Assembly (NCBI RefSeq): GCF_024703995.1
Contig: NZ_JAMXQV010000016.1
Span: 62,001 to 126,000, forward strand
Source of the DNA: Amycolatopsis iheyensis
GTDB taxonomy: Bacteria > Actinomycetota > Actinomycetes > Mycobacteriales > Pseudonocardiaceae
Direction of reading: 5' to 3'
DNA length: 64,000 bases
Shown here: one piece after another, positions 16,448 through 25,376 of the stretch
Numbering within the stretch: the first letter of the stretch is position 1
Layout: every line of letters starts with the position of its first letter
Notes under the pieces: generated by a model
What the model saw: only the letters and a program-made list of their open reading frames with translations
Database searches by the model: none
What the model was told of the DNA's origin: nothing
Program-made: the position numbers and the translations under genes

Positions 16448-16777
16448 ATGGCCAGCCGCACCGCGAACCCCTTGGACCACCCGGCCCTCGAGGACGTCTC
16501 CTTCCCCGAGGCGCTGGAGGCGCTGCGCGACCCGTACCGGCTGGCCATGGTGGCCGCGCTCGCCCGCGAACCCGGCCAGTCGTGCGGCGCGATCATGCCG
16601 CCGGTCAGCAAGCCCGCGGCGTCGCGGCACTTCAAGATCCTCCGCGCGGCCGGCCTGCTCAAGCAGTGGGACAGCGGCACGCAGCGGCTGAACGCGTTGC
16701 GGCGCGAGGAGTTCGACGCCCGCTTCCCGGGCCTGCTCGACCTGGCACTCGCCGAGGCCGCTCGCCTGCCGGACTGA
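16448..16777 (+). CDS. ArsR-type winged-helix regulator
   Basis: A 109-residue regulator. The winged helix has EALEALRDPYRLAMVAALARE, SCGAIMPPVSKPAASRHFKILRAAGLLKQW and a short basic wing. No metal-binding Cys pair is present in the recognition region; the single Cys in QSCGA could be a thiol sensor, which is speculative. ATG 16448 is preferred to a TTG at 16388 that lies inside the dyad. It most likely represses the divergent dehydrogenase gene. Confidence 0.83.
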   Translation: MASRTANPLDHPALEDVSFPEALEALRDPYRLAMVAALAREPGQSCGAIMPPVSKPAASRHFKILRAAGLLKQWDSGTQRLNALRREEFDARFPGLLDLALAEAARLPD

Positions 16778-16806
16778 TTTCCGCCCCAATCGCCCGAACC
16801 AGTCAT

Positions 16807-16819
16807 TTAGCATTGCTAA
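16807..16819. promoter_or_regulatory. Dyad upstream of marR-efflux operon
   Basis: Inverted repeat TTAGC-ATT-GCTAA lies 30 bp before the MarR start codon at 16849, a normal place for autoregulation by a MarR-type repressor. Confidence 0.5.
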
Positions 16820-16848
16820 TAGTTCTGAGTCAGAGCTACCTTGGGGGC

Positions 16849-17289
16849 ATGACCGAACTCGCCGAACGGCTGCTGGGCGCCGTCCAGGGCCTGCGCCGGG
16901 TCGTGCGCCGCCGGGTGCGGGCCGACGTGCCGGGCTTCCCGTTGCCCGGCGCGCAGGTCGAGGTCCTGCGCGTGGTGGCCGACCACCCCGGGATCGGCGT
17001 CGGCGCGACCGCGCGCGAGCTGCACCTGGCGACCAACTCGGTGAGCACGCTGGTGAACCAGCTCGCCGACGCCGGCCTGCTGCGCCGCGAACCCGACCCC
17101 GCCGACCGGCGCGCCACCAGGCTGGAGATCACCGACACCGCCCGCGACCGGATGGCCTCGTGGCGGCGCGTCCGGACCGAGCTCGTCGCCGGCGCGCTCA
17201 CCGGATTGTCCGAAGCGGACATCCTGACGATCGAACAGGCGTTGCCGGCCCTGGAAAAGCTCATGGGCATCCTGAAGGAGCAGCCATGA
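16849..17289 (+). CDS. MarR family transcriptional regulator
   Basis: A 146-residue regulator. The winged helix covers ATARELHLATNSVSTLVNQLADAGLLRREPDPADRRATRLEIT, with the DRR motif in the wing. It is first in a three-gene operon with an ABC ATPase (ATGA overlap) and a permease, so it most likely represses a drug-efflux pump. A dyad sits upstream. The inducer is unknown. Confidence 0.9.
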   Translation: MTELAERLLGAVQGLRRVVRRRVRADVPGFPLPGAQVEVLRVVADHPGIGVGATARELHLATNSVSTLVNQLADAGLLRREPDPADRRATRLEITDTARDRMASWRRVRTELVAGALTGLSEADILTIEQALPALEKLMGILKEQP

Positions 17290-18089
17290 CCGAACCCGCG
17301 GTGCGGTGCACCGAGCTGAGCCATTCGTTCGGCGCGACCCGCGCGGTCGACGGCGTCGACCTGGAGATCCACGCCGGCGAGGTGTTCGGGCTGCTCGGCC
17401 CGAACGGCGCGGGCAAGACGACCACCCTCCGGATGATCACGACGCTGCTGCCGACGTCGCCGGGGCACATCACCGTCTTCGGCGTCGACGTCGCGCGGCG
17501 GCGGATGGCCGTGCGGCGGCTGATCGGCTACGTGCCGCAGCAGCTGTCCGCCGACGGCGCGCTGACCGGGCGCGAGAACGTCGCGTTGTTCGCGCGGCTG
17601 TTCGACGTGCCCCGCGCACGGCGGGCGCCGCAGGTGGGCAGCGCGCTCGAGCTGGTCGGGCTGACCGACGACGCCGACCGCACCGCGAAGACGTACTCCG
17701 GCGGCATGATCCGCCGGCTCGAACTGGCCCAGGCCCTGGTCAGCTCGCCACGGCTGCTGATCCTCGACGAGCCGACGATCGGGCTCGACCCGGTCGCCCG
17801 CTCGTCGGTGTGGGAGCGCATCTCGGAGATCCGGGCGGCGACCGGGATGACCGTGCTCGTCACCACCCACTACATGGACGAAGCCGAGCAGTACTGCGAC
17901 CGCGTCGCGCTGATGCACACCGGCCGCATCCGCGCGCTGGGCACCCCGGCCGACCTGGAGGCCGGCCTCGGTCCGGAGTCCACTTTGGACGACGTGTTCC
18001 GCGCGGTCACCGGGAACCGGCTGCAGAGCGAAGAAGGAGGGATCCGCAGTGTCCGTGCCACTCGCCGCACCGCCCGCCGTCTCGGCTGA
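17286..18089 (+). CDS. ABC transporter ATP-binding protein (DrrA-like)
   Basis: A 267-residue ATPase: Walker A GPNGAGKTT (38-46), signature YSGGM (137-141), Walker B LLILDEP (157-163), followed by TIGLDP and the switch His in TTHYMDEAEQ. Order and spacing match daunorubicin-resistance-type ATPases, though the C-terminal domain is short. It is coupled to marR by ATGA and overlaps the permease gene by 41 bp. It likely powers export of a hydrophobic compound. Confidence 0.92.
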   Translation: MTEPAVRCTELSHSFGATRAVDGVDLEIHAGEVFGLLGPNGAGKTTTLRMITTLLPTSPGHITVFGVDVARRRMAVRRLIGYVPQQLSADGALTGRENVALFARLFDVPRARRAPQVGSALELVGLTDDADRTAKTYSGGMIRRLELAQALVSSPRLLILDEPTIGLDPVARSSVWERISEIRAATGMTVLVTTHYMDEAEQYCDRVALMHTGRIRALGTPADLEAGLGPESTLDDVFRAVTGNRLQSEEGGIRSVRATRRTARRLG

Positions 18090-18870
18090 CCCGGGCCCGC
18101 TCGGCCGGCTGCGCGTGCTCATCGCCCGCGTCGGCGCGATGTGCCTGGTGGAGCTGCAGAAGCTGCGCCGCGACCAGACCGAGCTGCTCACCCGGGCGAT
18201 CCAGCCCGCGCTGTGGCTGCTGATCTTCGGGGAGACGTTCACCCGGCTGAAGGCGATCCCGACGGGCTCGACACCGTACCTCGACTACCTGGCGCCGGGC
18301 ATCCTCGCGCAGTCGGCGTTGTTCATCGCGATCTTCTATGGCATCCAGATCATCTGGGAGCGCGACGCGGGCGTGCTCGCGAAGCTGCTCGTGACGCCGA
18401 CCCCGCGCGCGGCGCTCGTGGCCGGGAAGGCGTTCGCGGCCGGGGTCCGCGCGCTCGTCCAGGCGCTGATGGTGCTGATCCTGGCCGCGGTGCTCGGCGT
18501 CGGGCTGACCGTGAACCCGCTGAAGCTGCTGGCGATGGCCGTCGCGCTCGTGCTCGGGTCGGCGTTCTTCTGCTGCCTGTCCATCGTGATCGCCGGGATC
18601 GTGCTGTCGCGGGAACGGCTGATGGGCATCGGGCAGGCCATCACCATGCCGTTGTTCTTCGGCTCCAACGCGCTGTACCCGGTGGACCTGATGCCGTCGT
18701 GGCTCAAGGTGATCAGCCACGTGAACCCGTTGAGCTACCAGGTCGACGCGCTGCGCGGGCTGCTGATCGGCACGCCGGCGCACCTCGGGCTCGACTTCGC
18801 CGTGCTGGCCGTGGCGACCGCCGCCGCGATCGCCGTCGCTTCGGGACTGCTCGGCAGGTTGGCCCGTTGA
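18049..18870 (+). CDS. ABC-2 type permease (DrrB-like)
   Basis: A 273-residue membrane protein with six predicted helices and the DrrB/ABC-2 pattern: an N-terminal RRDQTELLTRAIQPALWLLIFGETF, a central ERDAGVLAKLLVTPTPRAALVAGKA, and a C-terminal NPLSYQVDALRGLL. It pairs with the overlapping ATPase gene. GTG 18049 is preceded by AAGGAGGG at good spacing inside the ATPase reading frame. Confidence 0.92.
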   Translation: MSVPLAAPPAVSADPGPLGRLRVLIARVGAMCLVELQKLRRDQTELLTRAIQPALWLLIFGETFTRLKAIPTGSTPYLDYLAPGILAQSALFIAIFYGIQIIWERDAGVLAKLLVTPTPRAALVAGKAFAAGVRALVQALMVLILAAVLGVGLTVNPLKLLAMAVALVLGSAFFCCLSIVIAGIVLSRERLMGIGQAITMPLFFGSNALYPVDLMPSWLKVISHVNPLSYQVDALRGLLIGTPAHLGLDFAVLAVATAAAIAVASGLLGRLAR

Positions 18871-18906
18871 GGCACATGTCTCACCGAACGGAAGCTTCAT
18901 TCCCCG

Positions 18907-21021
18907 ATGGCTAATCTCGGTTTCGTGAATGGTCGCCCTGGCGTGTTCTCTTTTGCCGGTTTGTGCGTTCTCGCCGGAATCCTGGTGGCGGGCACGATGG
19001 CGCCCGTCGCCCTCGGCGCCGGCCTGCTGTCGAACCAGGTGAGCGATTCGGTGGACGCCATTTCCGCCCAGCTCGCCGCGGCCGATCCGCCGCTGACCAC
19101 GACGGTGACCGATCGCGACGGCACGCCGATCGCGACGCTCTACGCGCAGTACCGGCTGCCGGTCACCGCGGCCGGGATCGCGACGACGATGAAGGCCGCC
19201 ATCATCGGGATCGAAGACCGCCGCTTCTACACCGAAGGCGGCGTCGACGTGCAGGGCATGCTCCGCGCGGCGATCAACGACAGCGCCGGCGGCGCGCTGC
19301 AGGGCGCGTCGACGATCTCGCAGCAGCTCGTCAAGAACTACCTCGTGAACGTGGTCGACCGGACCAACCCGATCGCGCAGCAACAAGACCGCGAAGACTC
19401 GCTCGCGCGCAAGCTGCGCGAGGCGAAAATGGCCGTCCAGCTCAACGACATCATGAGCAAGGACGACATTCTGGCGAATTACCTCAACGTGGTCGAATTC
19501 AGCGGAACGGTGTACGGGGTCGCCGCCGCGGCGAAAGCCTATTTCGGGACGACGGCGGACAAACTGACCGTGCCGCAGGCGGCGTTGCTCGCCGGGATGG
19601 TGAACAACCCCAGCGTCTACAACCCGTACACCCACGCCGATCGGGCGCTGCAACGCCGCAACCTCGTCATCGACGCCATGGTTTCCAACGGTTCGCTCCC
19701 CGCGTCCTACGCGGCGACGGCCAAGGCAGCGCCGCTCGGGCTGCTGCCGAACGGCCCGGTGACACCGTCGGGGACGTGCATGGGCGCGGCGCCGGACGCG
19801 GGATTCTTCTGCGCGTACGCCGAAAACTACCTCGCGCACGCCGGGTTCACGCCCGACCAGCTGGCCACCGGCGGGTACACGATCAAGACCACGCTCGACC
19901 CGCGAGTCTCGCAGGTGACGAAGGACGCCGTCGACGCGAACGTGCCGACCACGCAGGACGGCGTGGCGAACACCTTCGCCGTCGTGCAGCCGGGCGCGAG
20001 CGGCCACCAGGTGCTCGCCATGGTCGCCAACCGGAACTACGGCACCGACCCGGCGCAGGGCGAGACGTCGACGGACATCGTCGCCGACGCGAGCAACGAG
20101 TTCGGCGCGGGCTCGTCGTTCAAGATCTTCACGTCGGCGGCGGCGCTCGTCAGCGGGAAGGCCGGCCTCGAAACGCCGTTGCCGAACCCGGACAGCCAGT
20201 GCTTCCCCGTGCCGGACGCGCACGCGTCCTGCTACACCGTCCACAACGACGGTCACTACGCCGACCCGATCAGCCTCGCCGACGGCCTCGCGACGTCGCC
20301 GAACGTCGCCTTCGTCGGGCTGGAGAGCCAGGTCGGGATGCCCGCCGTGCTGGACATGGCCTACAAGCTGGGGCTGCGCACCACCTTGGCGACCAACGAC
20401 GCGGGAGCCGCGCCGGACCCGGCGTCGGGCAACCCGCAGTACAACCAGCCGCAGTCGAAGTACTTCCAGAACCTGCTGTCGTTCACCCTGGGCAACAGCC
20501 CGGTCAGCCCGCTGGAGATGGCGAACGTCTCGGCGACGCTGATGAGCGGCGGCGTCTGGTGCCCGCCGAACCCGATCCTGTCGGTGACCGACCGGAACGG
20601 CGCTTCGGTGCCGGTGTCGCAGCAGGCGTGTCAGCAGGTCATCCCCACCGGCGTCGCGAACACCCTGGAAGCCGGGCTGAGCAAGGACACCACCGAGGGC
20701 ACGTCGGCCCAGGCGGCGCACGCGGCCGGCTGGACGCGGCCGGACATCGGCAAGACGGGCACGACCCAGCAGAGCGAGTCCGTCGCGTTCGTCGGCGGGG
20801 TCGACGGCTACGCGGTGTCGTCGATGGTCTTCGCCGACGGCTCGCACCCGCGCGAGATCTGCCCGGGCACACCGGTGCACCTGGGCAACTGCGGGCACGG
20901 CGCGTTCGGCGGCACGGTCGCGGCGCCGCCGTACTTCCACGCGATGAGCCAGCTGCTCGCCGGCGTGCCCGACCAGCCGATCCCCGGCCCGGACCCGGCG
21001 TACCTGACCGCGCGGGACTAG
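18907..21021 (+). CDS. Class A penicillin-binding protein (transglycosylase-transpeptidase)
   Basis: A 704-residue bifunctional peptidoglycan synthase. A short cytoplasmic N-terminus is followed by a membrane anchor (about residues 13-40). The GT51 domain shows EDRRFYTEGGVD with the catalytic Glu, GASTISQQLVKN and a later NYLNVVEFSGTVYGV. The transpeptidase domain has SSFK (SxxK), SPN in LATSPNVAF (SxN) and KTGTT. It likely polymerises and cross-links glycan chains outside the membrane. It has no PASTA or long C-terminal tail. It ends in a CTAG overlap with the next gene. Confidence 0.94.
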   Translation: MANLGFVNGRPGVFSFAGLCVLAGILVAGTMAPVALGAGLLSNQVSDSVDAISAQLAAADPPLTTTVTDRDGTPIATLYAQYRLPVTAAGIATTMKAAIIGIEDRRFYTEGGVDVQGMLRAAINDSAGGALQGASTISQQLVKNYLVNVVDRTNPIAQQQDREDSLARKLREAKMAVQLNDIMSKDDILANYLNVVEFSGTVYGVAAAAKAYFGTTADKLTVPQAALLAGMVNNPSVYNPYTHADRALQRRNLVIDAMVSNGSLPASYAATAKAAPLGLLPNGPVTPSGTCMGAAPDAGFFCAYAENYLAHAGFTPDQLATGGYTIKTTLDPRVSQVTKDAVDANVPTTQDGVANTFAVVQPGASGHQVLAMVANRNYGTDPAQGETSTDIVADASNEFGAGSSFKIFTSAAALVSGKAGLETPLPNPDSQCFPVPDAHASCYTVHNDGHYADPISLADGLATSPNVAFVGLESQVGMPAVLDMAYKLGLRTTLATNDAGAAPDPASGNPQYNQPQSKYFQNLLSFTLGNSPVSPLEMANVSATLMSGGVWCPPNPILSVTDRNGASVPVSQQACQQVIPTGVANTLEAGLSKDTTEGTSAQAAHAAGWTRPDIGKTGTTQQSESVAFVGGVDGYAVSSMVFADGSHPREICPGTPVHLGNCGHGAFGGTVAAPPYFHAMSQLLAGVPDQPIPGPDPAYLTARD

Positions 21022-21443
21022 CGCGGTTCGAGGAAGACGAGCGGGATCTCCCGGTCGGTCTTCGTCTGGTACGACGCGTAGTTCTTGAAGTCGCCGGAGA
21101 TCTTGGGCCACAGCCTCGCGCGCTCCTCGGCGTCGGCGACCCGGGCGTGCATGGGGCGCTTCGGGGCGCCCTTCAGGGACACCTCGACGTCCGGGTTGTC
21201 GCGCAGGTTGAGGAACCACGCGGGGTGCGTGTCGTCACCACCCCTGCTCGCCACGACGACCAGCGTGTCACCCTCCTGGTGCGGTGAGGTCAGCAGCACC
21301 GACCGCGGCTGCCCGCTCTTGCGGCCGGTCGTGGTGAGCTCGAGGACGGGCATGGCGGCCTGCCAGCCCACCTTGCCGCCGCTGAGCTTGATCAGGCCGC
21401 GGTGCACGGCGTTCATGGTCTTGAGGACGAAGTCGCTCGGCAT
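21018..21443 (-). CDS. Nitroreductase-family deazaflavin-dependent oxidoreductase (DDN-like)
   Basis: A 141-residue split-barrel protein of the F420-binding Ddn/DUF385 family. The motifs VLELTTTGRKSGQPRSVLLTSP and ASRGGDDTHPAWFLNLRDNPDVEV are typical. Such proteins use reduced F420 to reduce quinones or nitro compounds, often at the membrane. ATG 21443 is chosen over a GTG six bases upstream. It shares CTAG with the end of the penicillin-binding protein gene. Confidence 0.9.
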   Translation of the reverse strand: MPSDFVLKTMNAVHRGLIKLSGGKVGWQAAMPVLELTTTGRKSGQPRSVLLTSPHQEGDTLVVVASRGGDDTHPAWFLNLRDNPDVEVSLKGAPKRPMHARVADAEERARLWPKISGDFKNYASYQTKTDREIPLVFLEPR

Positions 21444-21543
21444 GATCACAATCTAGTCCCCGAGTTCCCCGAAACCGCCACGCGGCGACGCGCCGGTGTG
21501 CGACGCTGCGCGGCGACGGAAGACCTGGCAGAAAGAAGTACCG

Positions 21544-21975
21544 ATGTTGATCTGGGGCTGGCGCACACGCGTCTACGTACTGGCGATGACGACCTTCCTG
21601 TGCGGCCGGTGCGGCAACCCGGCGTCGCACGCGGTGCGCAAGGCGGTCACGAAGTTCACGCTGTTCTTCATCCCGCTCTTCCCGATCAGCGTCAAGTACA
21701 GCGCCCAGTGCACGTTCTGCGGTGTCGAGAACCGGATCCCGAAGGAAGACGCCGTCCGCCTGCAGGCGCAGGAGGAGCAGGGTGGGGCCGGGCAGCAGGC
21801 GCTGCCGCAGGGTGCTCCGCAGTCCCAGGGTTTCCCGCAGCAGCAGCCGCCGTCGCAGGGTTTCCAGCCGCCGCACCCCTCGCAGCCGCAGGGGTTCCCG
21901 CAGCCGCAGCACCCTTCGCAGGGGTTCCAGCAGCAGTACCCGCAGCAGGGCCAGTACCCGAACCAGGGCAACTGA
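21544..21975 (+). CDS. Zinc-ribbon protein with Gln/Pro/Gly-rich tail
   Basis: A 143-residue protein. The N-terminal half holds CGRCGN and CTFCGVENRI, two CxxC knuckles of a zinc ribbon split by a hydrophobic segment (TLFFIPLFPISVKY). The C-terminal 70 residues are repeats around SQGFPQ and HPSQGF, a disordered Gln/Pro/Gly tail. AGAAAGAAG precedes the ATG. Similar small proteins are common in actinomycetes, with unknown roles. A strong hairpin follows. Confidence 0.82.
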   Translation: MLIWGWRTRVYVLAMTTFLCGRCGNPASHAVRKAVTKFTLFFIPLFPISVKYSAQCTFCGVENRIPKEDAVRLQAQEEQGGAGQQALPQGAPQSQGFPQQQPPSQGFQPPHPSQPQGFPQPQHPSQGFQQQYPQQGQYPNQGN

Positions 21976-21989
21976 ACCACTGAGCTTTC

Positions 21990-22022
21990 GAGGGCCGGGA
22001 CCGCACCGCGGACCCGGCCCTC
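21990..22022. terminator. Bidirectional hairpin terminator
   Basis: A perfect 10-bp stem GAGGGCCGGG/CCCGGCCCTC with a 13-base loop stands between two convergent genes (stops at 21975 and 22035) and could serve both. Confidence 0.75.
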
Positions 22023-22034
22023 ACTCGTCGAACC

Positions 22035-22637
22035 TCAGGCGCCGACCACGGCGAACCCGGCGGTCCGCCGCGCGATCCCCACCGCGATCCGGGCGAACCG
22101 GTCATAAACCTCACCGAGCAGCACCACGTCGATCGCGGCGCCCGGCCACTCGCACCGGCCGGCCCACGCGCGCAGCTCCCGCCCCGCCGCCGTGGCGAGC
22201 GCGACCGCCTCGTCCAGCCCGCTGCCGTCCCCACCCGCCAGCAGCTCCCCCAGCGCCCGGGCCACGGCGACCGAGTCCGAAGCCAGCCGGGCGAGCACCG
22301 GCCGCGCCGCCGACGGCACGGGTCGCCGTGCTTGGGCGACCTCCCGCGCAAGTCCACCCATCCGAGTGAGATCGGCAGCGGTGTGCACGGCGGCGACGAC
22401 CGCTTTCACGTCCTCCTCCCGCGGCGCGTGCAGGGCCAGCAGCGCACACGCCTGGTCCTCGCACGCGGCCCCGAGCGCGGCCGCCGCCGCGGCCTGCTCC
22501 CGCGCACGTCCGCCCAGCGTGAGATCACTTTCGAGGGCGGCCCGCGTGGCTTCTTCACAGGCCATCGCGACGAGCCCGCACAGGTCGGCCAAGCGGTGGG
22601 CGAGGGTGACCAGCTCCTGCTGAAACGCGGTCGGCAT
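22035..22637 (-). CDS. PhoU-like helical protein
   Basis: A 200-residue all-helical protein beginning MPTAFQQELVTLAHRLADLCGLVAMACEEATRA, then a second repeat near VPSAARPVLARLASDSVAVARAL. This two-repeat helical pattern resembles PhoU-domain proteins, although the acidic metal-binding motifs are weak. No phosphate-transport genes are nearby, so a Pho role is uncertain. It is divergent from the SSB gene; ATG 22637 begins the conserved region. Confidence 0.72.
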   Translation of the reverse strand: MPTAFQQELVTLAHRLADLCGLVAMACEEATRAALESDLTLGGRAREQAAAAAALGAACEDQACALLALHAPREEDVKAVVAAVHTAADLTRMGGLAREVAQARRPVPSAARPVLARLASDSVAVARALGELLAGGDGSGLDEAVALATAAGRELRAWAGRCEWPGAAIDVVLLGEVYDRFARIAVGIARRTAGFAVVGA

Positions 22638-22692
22638 GGCGGCAGGAAACCAGTCCGGCCGGGGGTCGGCATCTCGTCCCCCCGACCCGGAA

Positions 22693-22715
22693 TTGTCGGA
22701 CCCCCGTGCTCTCCT
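22693..22715 (+). promoter_or_regulatory. TTGTCGGAC promoter element upstream of ssb
   Basis: TTGTCGGAC followed after eight bases by TCTCCT. The upstream half closely matches the element in front of recQ (39383-39391), including the following CCCC. The -10 half is poorer. Its distance to the ssb start (about 50 bp) allows a normal leader with a ribosome site. Confidence 0.4.
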
Positions 22716-22762
22716 CGACGGCAAGAGCGGTGCACCCCGCACCGGAGGAGAAGGAGAGACCG

Positions 22763-23200
22763 ATGGCAGGCGAAACGATGGTCACCGTGGTCGGCAACCT
22801 CACGGCCGACCCCGAACTGCGGTTCACCCCGGCGGGCACGGCGGTCGCGAACTTCACGGTCGCGTCGACGTCCCGCCAGTTCGACCGCGAATCGGGCACG
22901 TGGCGCGACGGCGACGCGATGTTCCTGCGCTGCAGCATCTGGCGGCAGTACGCGGAGAGCGTCGCGGAGTCGCTGGTGCGCGGAACACGCGTGATCGCCC
23001 ACGGCCGGCTGAGACAGCGGTCGTACGAGACGAAGGAAGGCGAGAAGCGCACGGTGATGGAGCTGGACGTCGACGAAATCGGCCCGTCGCTCCGCTACGC
23101 GACGGCGAAGGTGAACAAGCTCAGCCGGGCGACCGAGGGCGACGCGGGCAGCGCGTGGGCCCCGGAACCGGCCATGGCCGGCGCGGCCCCGCCGTTCTAG
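22763..23200 (+). CDS. ssb: Single-stranded DNA-binding protein (short paralogue)
   Basis: A 145-residue OB-fold SSB with TMVTVVGNLTADPELRFTPAGTAVANFTVAS at the N-terminus and WRDGDAMFLRCSIWRQYAESVAESLVRGTRVIAHGRLRQRSYE in the core. It lacks the long Gly-rich linker and acidic DDDIPF tip of the essential housekeeping SSB. That suggests a second SSB such as those linked to repair or competence. GGAGAAGGAGAG gives a clear ribosome site. It is not next to rpsF/rpsR, which also argues for a paralogue. Confidence 0.92.
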   Translation: MAGETMVTVVGNLTADPELRFTPAGTAVANFTVASTSRQFDRESGTWRDGDAMFLRCSIWRQYAESVAESLVRGTRVIAHGRLRQRSYETKEGEKRTVMELDVDEIGPSLRYATAKVNKLSRATEGDAGSAWAPEPAMAGAAPPF

Positions 23201-23392
23201 GCCCGTCCGTGCGCCGTCGGAGTCCGAATGCCGGTCGACGGGAAGTCGACCGGTCCTCCATCAGCGGCGGTGACCATGGGTGCGAACGCTCTGGAAAATG
23301 CCGTTCGTCGTTTTGCTGCCGATGTCGAAATCCCGTCAGCCGGTTCGACGCATCAGCAGGACGAAGCCGGACCACGAGCGGGAGGGACCGAG

Positions 23393-23683
23393 ATGAACGG
23401 GAACGAGCAGACCGGACCGCCGGCCGTGGGCAGTGTGCTGAACCACCGGATGCTGGCCATGCTGCGAGCGGTGGCCGCGGGCCGAGGCCGGGTGACGTGC
23501 AGCAGCGAACCGGACTTGTTCATAGACGGCCTCTCCTGCGGCGACCAGTTTGCCGCCCACGCACTGGCCCACCTGGGCCTGATCCGGCCGGCCCGCCCGG
23601 GCCTGGTGGGCGAGCTGGTCCCGGCAACACTGACCCCGGCGGGCGAAGACATCGTCACGAAGGCCCAGCGCCCAGCCGCCTGA
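23393..23683 (+). CDS. Small hypothetical protein, winged-helix-like
   Basis: A 96-residue protein starting MNGNEQTGPPAVGSVLNHRMLAMLRAVAAGRGRVTCSSEPDLFIDGL and ending LVPATLTPAGEDIVTKAQ. The helix-strand order and final LTPAGEDIV resemble a degenerate winged helix, but I do not recognise a family. GGGAGGGACCG precedes the ATG. Upstream frames to 23228 look non-coding. The 109-bp repeats begin about 100 bp downstream. Confidence 0.65.
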   Translation: MNGNEQTGPPAVGSVLNHRMLAMLRAVAAGRGRVTCSSEPDLFIDGLSCGDQFAAHALAHLGLIRPARPGLVGELVPATLTPAGEDIVTKAQRPAA

Positions 23684-23783
23684 ACCGCGGCGCGAAGCTT
23701 GACAACTCCAGAAGGAAGCAAGGCCGGCGGCGCGCCCCCGGAATCGGCCGCGGCAGCCCGGCAACCTGCCTGGCCGCCTCCTG

Positions 23784-24290
23784 ATGCCCGACTCGGCCGT
23801 CGCGCCCTGCCCGGCGGCACCCGGCAGCCCCGCCAGGCCACCGCCCGCCCACGCACGGCAGCTTCCCGATGCCCGACTCGCCCTACCCGGCGCCGCCAAC
23901 AGCACCCCAGCAGGCCACCGCCCGCCCACACGCGGCATCGCACGCCAGCAGCCCGGCAAACCCTCCCGATGCCCGACTCGGCCGCCCCGCCCTACCCGGC
24001 GCCGCCAACAGCACCCCAGCAGGCCACCACCCGCCCACACGCGGCATCACACGCCAGCGACCCGGCAAACCCTCCCGATGCCCAGTTCGGCCGCCTCGCC
24101 CTACCCGGCGCCGCCAACAGCACCCCAGCAGGCCACCACCCGCCCACACGCGGCATCACACGCCAGCAGCCCGGCAAACCCTCCCGATGCCCAGTTCGGC
24201 CGCCCCGCCAACGGCACCCCGGCAGCCCCCGCCACGCACGGCATCGCCCGCCAGCAGCACCTGGCAACCTTGCGAGCCCCGGCCAACCCA
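23784..24290. repeat. Imperfect tandem repeat, ~109 bp period
   Basis: The gap of about 690 bp between 23683 and 24372 is mostly a GC-rich tandem repeat. The marker CGATGCCC recurs with its ATG at 23869, 23969, 24078 and 24187, giving units of 100, 109 and 109 bp plus degenerate copies at both ends (a first at 23784). The two central units are almost identical. All frames are open because of the base composition, but none shows a real protein. Bases 24291-24371 are C-rich without visible signals except the start of the pirin gene. Confidence 0.8.
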
Positions 24291-24371
24291 ACCCGGCAAC
24301 GCAGCCCCACCCACCGGCCCACCCGGCCCGGCCCCCGCGCCCCACCCGCCGGCGCGACTACCGTGGCGGAC

Positions 24372-25376
24372 ATGAGCAACACCGAGGCCGCCCCCGCCGA
24401 GCTCACCTGTGGCGACCGGCCCACGACCGCCGATCCCGACCGTCCGGCCGTCGAGGTCCTCACCCCGCGCGAGGTGCCCCTGGGCGGCCCGCGGGCGATG
24501 CGGGTCCGGCGCACCCTCCCCCAGCGGTCCCGTTCGCTGATCGGCGCCTGGTGCTTCGCCGACCACTACGGCCCGACCGAGGTCACCGGCGCGATGGACG
24601 TCGCGCCGCACCCGCACACCGGCCTGCAGACCGTCAGCTGGCTGTTCGCCGGCGAGATCGAGCACCGCGACAGCATCGGCTCGCACGCGATGATCCGCCC
24701 CGGCGAGCTCAACCTGATGACCGGCGGGCACGGCATCTGCCACTCGGAGGTCTCGACCCCGGCGGCGAAGACCCTGCACGGCGTCCAGCTCTGGGTGGCC
24801 CTGCCCGAGCGGCACCGCCACACTGCACGCGCGTTCGACCACTACGTCCCCTCGGTCAACCGCATCGACGGCGCCGAGATCCGGGTGTTCCTCGGCTCGC
24901 TGGCCGGGCGCACGTCCCCGATCCCGACGTTCACCCCGCTCCTCGGCGCGGAGATCGTCCTCGGCCCGGACGCCCACATGTCCCTCGGCGTGGACCCCCG
25001 CTTCGAACACGGCGTCCTGGTCGACACCGGCGACATCGTCGTCGCGGGCACCACCGTCCACGCGGCGGAGCTGGGTTACGTCGGCACCGGCGTGCGCACC
25101 TTGACGTTGAGCAACCGCGGCACCGCCCCCGCCCGGTTCCTCCTGCTCGGCGGCATCCCGTTCGACGAAGAGATCCTGATGTGGTGGAACTTCGTCGGCC
25201 GGACGCACGAGGAGATCGCCGAATTCCGCGAAGCCTGGGAGGCGGAGTCCGACCAGTTCGGCAGCGTCACGGGCTACACGGGCACCCCGCAGCGGCTGCC
25301 GGCGCCGGAGCTGCCGAAGGTCCGCATCAAGCCGAGGCGCAACCCGGGCTCAGGCCAGGAAGCCGGCCACGGCTGA
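24372..25376 (+). CDS. Pirin family protein
   Basis: A 334-residue bicupin of the pirin family. The iron site is expected in HPHTGLQTVSWLFAGEIEHRDS and MTGGHGICHSE, supplying the usual His and Glu ligands. The C-terminal half has a second cupin and the family hallmark LLLGGIPFDEEILMWWNFVGRTHEEI. Some pirins are quercetinases; others act as redox-sensing co-regulators. Reading frames extend far upstream through the repeats, but homology begins shortly after ATG 24372. The 3' end overlaps the convergent hydrolase by 27 bp. Confidence 0.91.
   Translation: MSNTEAAPAELTCGDRPTTADPDRPAVEVLTPREVPLGGPRAMRVRRTLPQRSRSLIGAWCFADHYGPTEVTGAMDVAPHPHTGLQTVSWLFAGEIEHRDSIGSHAMIRPGELNLMTGGHGICHSEVSTPAAKTLHGVQLWVALPERHRHTARAFDHYVPSVNRIDGAEIRVFLGSLAGRTSPIPTFTPLLGAEIVLGPDAHMSLGVDPRFEHGVLVDTGDIVVAGTTVHAAELGYVGTGVRTLTLSNRGTAPARFLLLGGIPFDEEILMWWNFVGRTHEEIAEFREAWEAESDQFGSVTGYTGTPQRLPAPELPKVRIKPRRNPGSGQEAGHG

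Noticed and set aside
18007..21219. 1070-codon open frame opposite the ABC permease and PBP genes
   Set aside because: Same composition effect; it spans several real genes on the other strand and has no recognisable domain.
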